Shown here piece by piece: positions 35,856 through 41,407 of a stretch of 41,407 bases of DNA (position 1 is the first letter of the stretch; each line of letters starts with the position of its first letter). The position numbers and the translations under genes were made by a program. The DNA lies in the NCBI GenBank assembly GCA_905199225.1, contig CAJKFS010000017.1, positions 1 to 41,407 on the forward strand, read 5' to 3'. The notes under the pieces are model-generated. The model was not told the DNA's origin and searched no databases. It saw only the letters and a program-made list of their open reading frames with translations. Source of the stretch: an uncultured Collinsella sp. (GTDB lineage: Bacteria > Actinomycetota > Coriobacteriia > Coriobacteriales > Coriobacteriaceae).

Positions 35856-37115
35856 ATGAAATACACCAAGCTCGAGCGTAACTGGGTTATGTATGATGTG
35901 GGCAATTCGGCCCTCGTGCTGCTCAATACCTCGGTGGTGCCCATTTACTTTAACGCCATCAATACCGGCGCTTCCTCGGCCGACCTGGTGGTCGCCTGGG
36001 GCAATGCGCAGACGATTGCCTCGCTGGTCATCGCCATGCTCATGCCCATTCTGGGCGCGCTTGCCGACTACGCCGGCAACAAGATCAAGTTCTTCTTGGG
36101 CTTCTTCCTCACGGGCCTGGTGCTTTGCCTGGCGCAGGCTATCCCAATGTCCGCCATGGCATTTTTGACCGTGTACGTGCTGTGCACCATCGGCCTTAAC
36201 TCTTCTATGACGTTCTACGACGCCATGCTGCCCGACATTACCACCGACGAGCGCATGGACGCCGTGTCCAGCTCGGGTTATGCCTGGGGCTACATCGGTT
36301 CCACCGTGCCGTTCGTCATCTGCCTGGCGCTCATCATGGGTGGCCCCGCTCTTGGTGTCCCCACCATGCTGGCAACGCGTCTGTCGTTTATCATCACCGG
36401 TGCCTGGTGGCTCATCTTTACCCTGCCGCTCATTCGCACCTATAAGCAAAAGTACGGTCGCGAGCGCGGTCCCGAGGACACCATCGGCCACATCGTGGGC
36501 GGTGTGTTCTCCGAGGTCGGACACACCATGCGCGAGATCGCCCACAACAAGACCGTGCTGGTCTACATGATCGCGTTCTTCTTCTATATCGACGGTGTGC
36601 ACACGGTCATTTCCATGGCAACCAGCTACGGATCGGCCTTGGGCATCGATTCGACCCAGTTGGTCCTGGCGCTGCTCGTCACGCAGTTCGTGGCCTTTCC
36701 GTCCGCCATCATCTACGGCAAGCTTGCCGGACGCGTGGGCACGCTCAACATGATCTTGGTGGCAGTCGCCGCCTATATGGGCATTGTGCTGTTCGCCGCG
36801 TTCTTCCTAAAGACCGCCTTTGAATTCTGGGTGCTTGCCATTATGGTCGGCCTGTTCCAGGGCGGCGTGCAGGCGCTCAGCCGTAGCTACTTTGGCCGCA
36901 TTATCCCCAAGGAAAAGTCCAACGAGTACTACGGCTTCTTTGACATCTTCGGTCGTTATGCAAGCGTCATGGGCACTTTCCTAGTGTCGGTCGTCACCTC
37001 GCTGACCGGCAACCCGTCGCTGGGCGTCCTTTCCATTGGCGTGCTGCTGATCGTTGGCTTTATGCTGCTGGTCCGCCTGTCCCGCATGACTCGGGCGGCA
37101 GAGCATGCCGCATAG
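35856..37115 (+). CDS. MFS transporter, UMF1 (Atg22-like) family
   Basis: A 419-residue polytopic membrane protein with about 11-12 TM helices. The N-terminal WVMYDVGNSALVLLN fits the conserved W..YD..NSA motif of UMF1/Atg22 major-facilitator proteins, and the central cytoplasmic loop (about 185-225) is charged. In eukaryotes Atg22 exports amino acids from vacuoles; bacterial members have unknown substrates. GAAGGG lies about 9 bases upstream of the ATG. It lies between the phospholipase-like gene and the glycosyltransferase operon. Confidence 0.88.
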   Translation: MKYTKLERNWVMYDVGNSALVLLNTSVVPIYFNAINTGASSADLVVAWGNAQTIASLVIAMLMPILGALADYAGNKIKFFLGFFLTGLVLCLAQAIPMSAMAFLTVYVLCTIGLNSSMTFYDAMLPDITTDERMDAVSSSGYAWGYIGSTVPFVICLALIMGGPALGVPTMLATRLSFIITGAWWLIFTLPLIRTYKQKYGRERGPEDTIGHIVGGVFSEVGHTMREIAHNKTVLVYMIAFFFYIDGVHTVISMATSYGSALGIDSTQLVLALLVTQFVAFPSAIIYGKLAGRVGTLNMILVAVAAYMGIVLFAAFFLKTAFEFWVLAIMVGLFQGGVQALSRSYFGRIIPKEKSNEYYGFFDIFGRYASVMGTFLVSVVTSLTGNPSLGVLSIGVLLIVGFMLLVRLSRMTRAAEHAA

Positions 37116-37203
37116 GAGCGAGCGGCTATTGTGCCTGTCCACGGTACTCTTTTGGGGTTATCCGCAATAAACATTGCGACTTGCGAGCAATGATTTGCCC
37201 AAG

Positions 37204-37265
37204 TGGGTATGATGGAATCAGCTAGGTCGCGGGGCGTCGCCTGTGTTTGGCGGCGTCCCGTTTTT
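37204..37265 (+). promoter_or_regulatory. Candidate -10 box and leader hairpin of the glycosyltransferase operon
   Basis: GTGGG followed by TATGAT (37208-37213). An 11-bp stem (37231-37241 / 37249-37259, two G-U pairs) with a 7-base loop is followed by GTTTTTG, and GGGAGGG follows at about 37274. The layout matches the leaders at 15717 and 32501. Confidence 0.5.
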
Positions 37266-37286
37266 GTGTTGCAGGGAGGGTAAGGC

Positions 37287-38474
37287 ATGAACGCCACAGT
37301 CGTGATTCCAACGTATTGGGCGGGCGATGACGCTTGCGCAAACGCCCCTGGCACCTATGACCATTCGACGCGACTCAACGCCGACAATCCCGAACTCGAC
37401 CGCTGCCTGGCCTCGCTTGAGCAGGTACGTGACATCCCTCGCATCATCCTTTTGGTGGTCTGTCCCGTTTCTGCCACAGCCGATGTGTCGCTGCACGTGC
37501 GCGAGATTGTCGACGCGCATCCCACGCTCAAGGTCACCGTTGTCACCAACACCCAGGCCTCGCGCATTGCAGACCGGGTTGCTCAGATCGCGCCCAAGGG
37601 TTCGGGCGAGTGCGTGAGCCTGCGAGGCTACGGTGCCATCCGCAACATGGGGCTAGCCTGTGCCGCTGTGCTGGGGCATGACGCGGTTATCTTTTTGGAT
37701 GACGATGAGGCTGTCATCGACGCCGACTTTATGAAGCGCGCGACCTATGCGTTGGGGCAGCAGACGCGTCAGGGCTTGCCGATCTTGGTCAAGAGCGGTT
37801 ATTTCTACGATCGCGACGGCTCACCGCTGGCTCCCACGGACAAGGCGGGCATCTGCCATCGTTGGTGGACCAAGCGCATCGAGTTCAACCGTTGGATGAA
37901 AAAGGCGCTCTCGGGCACCCGCATCTCGCGCTCCAACTACGTGTGTGGCGGCCTGATGGCCCTGCACGCCCGCGCCTTTACGCGTGTGGCCTTTGACCCG
38001 TTTATCACCCGCGGCGAGGACTTGGATTACCTCTTTAACATGCGCATGTTTGGCTACGACGTGTGGTTCGATAACGAGTGGACCGTGCGCCATCTGCCTC
38101 CGGAGTCCGAAAAGCGCTCACCGCGCTTTATGCAGGATGTATACCGTTGGTACTACGAACGGGCCAAGTTGACATTCGCCGCGCATCAAAAGGAGCTCAT
38201 TCCCGTTACGGCGGCATCACTCATGCCCTACCCGGGCCCGTGGATTTCGCGCGAGCTCGACGACCGCGTGCGCAAGACCGCTATGGTCCGCAGCGTGTTT
38301 ACCCGCGAGCATGAGGGCTACCTGCGCATCTGGCGCCATGGTATCGGCGAGGCAAAGGCCTATGCGCGCCAAAACGCTGCAAGCTATCTGCGTTTCCAGA
38401 GCTTTTGGCCCAAGATCATGGACGGGCTTTGGCGTGACGCACAACTGATCAGTATCCTGGAGGGGGCCGAATGA
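37287..38474 (+). CDS. GT-A type glycosyltransferase-like protein
   Basis: A 395-residue cytoplasmic protein. TVVIPTYWAG at the N-terminus and FLDDDEAVIDADFM near 133-146 fit a GT-A family 2-like fold with a DxD-type metal site. The later RGEDLDYLFNMRMFG segment resembles the acceptor-side ED motif of family 2 enzymes. There is no TM helix. Its acceptor is unknown; a wall, lipid or exopolysaccharide sugar is likely. GGGAGGG lies about 7 bases upstream. The stop overlaps the start of the second LytS kinase by 4 bases (ATGA), so it is translationally coupled to a signalling pair. Confidence 0.85.
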   Translation: MNATVVIPTYWAGDDACANAPGTYDHSTRLNADNPELDRCLASLEQVRDIPRIILLVVCPVSATADVSLHVREIVDAHPTLKVTVVTNTQASRIADRVAQIAPKGSGECVSLRGYGAIRNMGLACAAVLGHDAVIFLDDDEAVIDADFMKRATYALGQQTRQGLPILVKSGYFYDRDGSPLAPTDKAGICHRWWTKRIEFNRWMKKALSGTRISRSNYVCGGLMALHARAFTRVAFDPFITRGEDLDYLFNMRMFGYDVWFDNEWTVRHLPPESEKRSPRFMQDVYRWYYERAKLTFAAHQKELIPVTAASLMPYPGPWISRELDDRVRKTAMVRSVFTREHEGYLRIWRHGIGEAKAYARQNAASYLRFQSFWPKIMDGLWRDAQLISILEGAE

Positions 38475-39814
38475 TCGACCGCCGCGCCCAGCGCGATAGT
38501 TCAATATCAATCTTTCGCATCATTGCCGTTGCCTGCGCCATTTGCGTGCTGGTGTACTTTATTTTTGCCTTGGTGACCGGTATCGAGCCGATCGCCACGG
38601 TGATTGCCTGCGCGCTGCTGTGCATCTTTCTGTGCATCTTTATCTTTTTGACGCTCAATCCCGATTCGGTGCGCTCCCAGTACACCGAGGAGACGCTCTC
38701 GGTGGCCTCGGCCATGCTTGAGGACATTAAGGGCGGTCTGACGCAGGAGTCGGCGCGTTTGGTGTGCCGGCGCATTTTGCCCGAGACGCGCGCCATGACG
38801 GTGGCCATCACCGACGAGGACAACGTGCTTGCCTGCGCGGGCGAGTTTGAGGAAAAACTGCTGCCCGATACTCCCATCCACACGCTTGCCACACGCTACG
38901 TTATCGAACATGGCATCGTGCAGTCGTTCAACCGTATGGTGGATGTCGTGGGCTCGGACGGCTCGCACAACCAAGTTCCCGCCGGCATTATCGCCCCCAT
39001 CAAGGTAGGCGATCGTACCGTCGGCACGCTCAAGTTCTACTACAAGACCCCGCGCGCCGTCGACCGTACCCAGTACGCGCTTGCCTCGGGCTTTGCCGAG
39101 ATCTTGTCCACACAGCTCGCCATCCACGAGCTCGAGGTGCAAAAGGAACTCACGGCGCGCGCCGAGGTGCGTGCGCTGCAGGCGCAGATTAACCCGCACT
39201 TCCTGTTCAACACGCTGAACACCATTGCATCGTTTACGCGCACCGACCCGCTGCGGGCCCGCGAACTGCTTCGTGAGTTCTCATCGTTCTATCGTGCCAC
39301 GCTCGACAACTCGGGATCGCTTATTCCGGTCTCGCGCGAGGTCGCACAGACCAAGCGCTACCTTACCTTTGAGAAGGCCCGCTTTGGCGAGGATCGCGTG
39401 CTTGCGACGTTCGATGTGTCCGAGGACGTGGAAGATACGCTGGTGCCGGCGTTCGTGATCCAGCCGATTGTCGAGAACGCCGTGCGTCATGGTATGGGCG
39501 ATGACGACGCCCTGAGGATCGACGTGACCGTTCACCAAGACGGCGAGGATGCAATCTTGATTGCCGTGGCCGATAATGGCGTGGGCATGGATGAGGGTAC
39601 CGCCGCCAGACTGTTTGACGAGCGTTCTGCCCGTCCCGACGCCAGCTCTCCCCAGGGTGGCGGCGCCGGTGTGGCCATGCACAATATTTCGGAGCGCATC
39701 CATCGCTTTTATGGGCCGCACTCCTATACGCGTGTCGAATCGGCGCCGGGCAAGGGCACCAAAGTGCTCCTTCATCTTGATTTGTCAGAGAGCATCTTTG
39801 ACATTCAAGAGTAA
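38471..39814 (+). CDS. LytS-type sensor histidine kinase (second)
   Basis: A 447-residue membrane kinase. Two TM helices (about 12-36 and 41-62) and a GAF-like domain (about 70-220) precede a His_kinase domain with NPHFLFN (His243). The HATPase_c domain has IVENAVRHG (Asn336) and DNGVGM (368-373). It is clearly paralogous to the kinase at 32560, with the same domain order and several shared segments (LASGFA, STQLA, ELTAR.E.RALQ). GGAGGGG lies within the end of the glycosyltransferase gene. The regulator follows after 72 bases. Confidence 0.92.
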   Translation: MIDRRAQRDSSISIFRIIAVACAICVLVYFIFALVTGIEPIATVIACALLCIFLCIFIFLTLNPDSVRSQYTEETLSVASAMLEDIKGGLTQESARLVCRRILPETRAMTVAITDEDNVLACAGEFEEKLLPDTPIHTLATRYVIEHGIVQSFNRMVDVVGSDGSHNQVPAGIIAPIKVGDRTVGTLKFYYKTPRAVDRTQYALASGFAEILSTQLAIHELEVQKELTARAEVRALQAQINPHFLFNTLNTIASFTRTDPLRARELLREFSSFYRATLDNSGSLIPVSREVAQTKRYLTFEKARFGEDRVLATFDVSEDVEDTLVPAFVIQPIVENAVRHGMGDDDALRIDVTVHQDGEDAILIAVADNGVGMDEGTAARLFDERSARPDASSPQGGGAGVAMHNISERIHRFYGPHSYTRVESAPGKGTKVLLHLDLSESIFDIQE

Positions 39815-39886
39815 AATAAAAGGCTACGGGCTCAACGTCATGCGACGGATGCCCGGCGTAGTTAGTTGACGAAAGGTTTTATCCCT

Positions 39887-40603
39887 ATGCTGCGTGCGAT
39901 GATTGTGGATGATGAGGCGCCGGCTCGCTCGGAGCTTCGCTTCCTGCTCGAGCAAACGGGCAAGATCGGCACGATCACTGAGGCGTCGAGCGTCCGCTCC
40001 GCCATCGAGATGCTTATGGAAAGTCGCGTAGATGTCGTGTTTCTCGATATCTCGATGCCCGGTGCCTCGGGCCTGCAACTTGCCGAGGCGCTGCATAAGC
40101 TCAAAAATCCGCCGGCGATCGTGTTTGTGACTGCGTATAGTGACCATGCGGTCGAGGCATTCGACGTGGATGCCGTCGATTATCTGATGAAGCCGGTCGA
40201 GGAAGCTCGCTTGGATCGCGCGATCGAGAAGGTCATGCAACGCGCCAAGCCGGTTACGGACAGCAAGGTGACCATCGAGCGTATCCCGGTGGAAAAGGGC
40301 GGCCGCAAGGTGCTCATTCCCGTGGACGACATTCGCTTTATCATGGCCAAGGACGATTACTCCTGCATCTATACCGTCGATGATCGCTTTTTGTCGACGA
40401 CCTCGCTGGCGCAGTTTGAGGCCAAGCTCTGCGACTTTGGCTTCTTCCGTGTTCACCGCCGCTATATCGTCAACTTGGCGTGCGTCACGGATGTGGAGAC
40501 GGTGCCCTCGGGCGCCATCCAGCTGGGCATTACGGGCGTCGACGAACGCGTGCCGGTTTCGCGCCGCCGCGTCGTGCCGCTTAAGAAGGCCCTGAGTCTC
40601 TAG
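39887..40603 (+). CDS. LytTR-family response regulator (second)
   Basis: A 238-residue regulator. The receiver domain has DDE (8-10), Asp54 and a DYLMKPVEE segment with the conserved Lys. The C-terminal LytTR domain contains FFRVHRRYIVNL. It is paralogous to the regulator at 33984. The ATG at 39887 has AAAGG about 11 bases upstream; an upstream TTG at 39866 is less likely. It is the partner of the kinase just before it, and a terminator follows the gene. Confidence 0.94.
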   Translation: MLRAMIVDDEAPARSELRFLLEQTGKIGTITEASSVRSAIEMLMESRVDVVFLDISMPGASGLQLAEALHKLKNPPAIVFVTAYSDHAVEAFDVDAVDYLMKPVEEARLDRAIEKVMQRAKPVTDSKVTIERIPVEKGGRKVLIPVDDIRFIMAKDDYSCIYTVDDRFLSTTSLAQFEAKLCDFGFFRVHRRYIVNLACVTDVETVPSGAIQLGITGVDERVPVSRRRVVPLKKALSL

Positions 40604-40609
40604 CACACT

Positions 40610-40659
40610 GGCCCCGCAGCCCTGTAGACCTATCGTCTGCGGAGCCGTGGGGCCTTTTT
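40610..40659 (+). terminator. Terminator of the second LytS/LytTR operon
   Basis: GGCCCC (40610-40615) pairs with GGGGCC (40649-40654), with an inner GCAG / CTGC stem, followed by TTTTTG. A second T-rich run lies at about 40679-40686, before the ribosome binding site of the next gene. Confidence 0.65.
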
Positions 40660-40700
40660 GTATGTATCTGCCGAATCGTTTTTTTTGCGGAAGGGATCCC

Positions 40701-41168
40701 ATGAACAGTGCAAGCGCCAAGCGTATCGACATCATCTCGGACACCCACGGCTATTTATCGCCTGCGCTCTTGGATGAGCTTGAGGGCGCGGATCTGATTA
40801 TCCATGCCGGTGACCTTACGTCGGAGATGGACTACGAGCACCTATGCACTATCGCCCCCGTGCGGGCCGTACTGGGCAACAACGATTACTACCGCGACTA
40901 CGGCCCCGATGTAGACCGTCTTGCGCTCTTTACCTACGAAGGCCTCAAATTCGCCGTAGCCCACTACCGCGAAGACCTTCCGGTGGGATCCGTAGACGTA
41001 GCCATCAACGGCCACACCCACGTAACCAAAGAAGCCCAAGTGGGCCGTTGCTTAGTCCTCAACCCGGGCAGCGCCAGCTACCCCAGAGGCACCCGAGGCC
41101 CCACCATGGCCAGAATGCTAGTAAAAGACGGCAAGATCCTAAGCACTAAGTTTATTGACCTAGACTAA
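40701..41168 (+). CDS. YfcE/MJ0936-like metallophosphoesterase
   Basis: A 155-residue single-domain phosphoesterase of the calcineurin-like superfamily. It has ISDTHG (about 12-17), HAGDLT, GNND (about 60-63), GHTH (about 103-106) and a final NPGS, all metal-binding signatures of YfcE-type enzymes. It probably hydrolyses phosphodiesters in the cytoplasm; the physiological substrate is not known for most members. GAAGGGA lies 5 bases before the ATG at 40701. An upstream in-frame start at 40647 lies inside the preceding terminator and is rejected. Confidence 0.93.
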   Translation: MNSASAKRIDIISDTHGYLSPALLDELEGADLIIHAGDLTSEMDYEHLCTIAPVRAVLGNNDYYRDYGPDVDRLALFTYEGLKFAVAHYREDLPVGSVDVAINGHTHVTKEAQVGRCLVLNPGSASYPRGTRGPTMARMLVKDGKILSTKFIDLD

Positions 41169-41175
41169 CCGCAAC

Positions 41176-41210
41176 AAAAACGGGGGATGCACAACGCATC
41201 TCCCGTTTTT
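41176..41210. terminator. Bidirectional terminator after the phosphoesterase
   Basis: A 15-bp stem (41176-41190 / 41196-41210, one G-U pair) with a 5-base loop. AAAAACGGGGGATGC and GCATCTCCCGTTTTT give A and T tracts on both sides, ideal for Rho-independent termination. Confidence 0.9.
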
Positions 41211-41407
41211 CTTTGAGCCAAAGTAAGAAGTTCAACAAGATCCATCAGACCAACCCCGCCGAGGAGCACGCGGGCTAGCCGCGCAGCGGCGCACGCCCGC
41301 AAAACTGGTTAAATAATGTGACGGCAGGGAGGGTCTCCGGGGCTGAGGGCGGGGGTTAAGTTTGTCGCGAGTTCCGCACGCAAAGGAAAGCACTTAATGT
41401 GCTTTCC
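41211..41407. other. Non-coding right edge with terminal hairpin
   Basis: No gene is seen in the last 197 bases. GCGGGC and GCCCGC near 41267-41299 can pair. At the very edge GGAAAGCAC (41385-41393) and GTGCTTTCC (41399-41407) form a perfect 9-bp hairpin cut by the window end, perhaps a terminator for a gene to the right. Confidence 0.4.

Overview
The window is a high-GC, gene-dense stretch of an anaerobic actinobacterial chromosome. The best fit is the class Coriobacteriia, and a Collinsella-like gut organism in particular. Three things point that way: the actinobacterial cell-wall signalling cluster (fhaA, fhaB, pstP, rodA, pbpA, pknB), a full-length pyruvate:ferredoxin oxidoreductase, and LytS/LytTR two-component pairs. 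No database search was possible, so the genus is an inference.

Left part (about 90-10420, minus strand): one tightly packed operon reading from a multi-TM Ser/Thr kinase through fhaA, fhaB and pstP to a RodA-PBP protein and the PASTA kinase PknB. Successive genes overlap by 4 bases or lie a few bases apart. The SEDS glycosyltransferase (RodA) and class B PBP are one continuous protein, where most actinobacteria have two genes. Next come a small membrane protein gene (minus) and the divergent dnaX.

Middle part (11287-19445): dnaX, a reversed hypothetical gene, ybaB and recR form the usual DNA replication/repair neighbourhood. Downstream is a second kinase module on the plus strand: a membrane-anchored protein with a Ser/Gly linker, a Ser/Thr kinase with C-terminal TM segments, and an FHA protein whose domain lacks the canonical Arg. 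The window thus holds three Ser/Thr kinases and three FHA proteins.

Central metabolism and accessory part (19450-32441): nifJ with a long leader, ending in a very long hairpin. Then a DUF4143-type ATPase preceded by three 16-bp direct repeats, a two-gene unit of unknown function (one gene DUF3830-like), carbamate kinase, a C39-like peptidase, an APC permease and a metal-dependent amidohydrolase. Several extragenic palindromes lie between these genes.

Right part (32487-41168, plus strand): two paralogous LytS-type kinase plus LytTR regulator pairs flank a zinc-dependent phospholipase C-like gene, a UMF1-type MFS transporter and a glycosyltransferase. The glycosyltransferase gene overlaps the second sensor kinase gene. 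A YfcE-like phosphoesterase and a strong terminator close the coding part.

Recurring non-coding features are a G-rich TAnnAT -10-like box upstream of several genes, and a terminator-like hairpin with a T tract just before the ribosome binding site of three operons.
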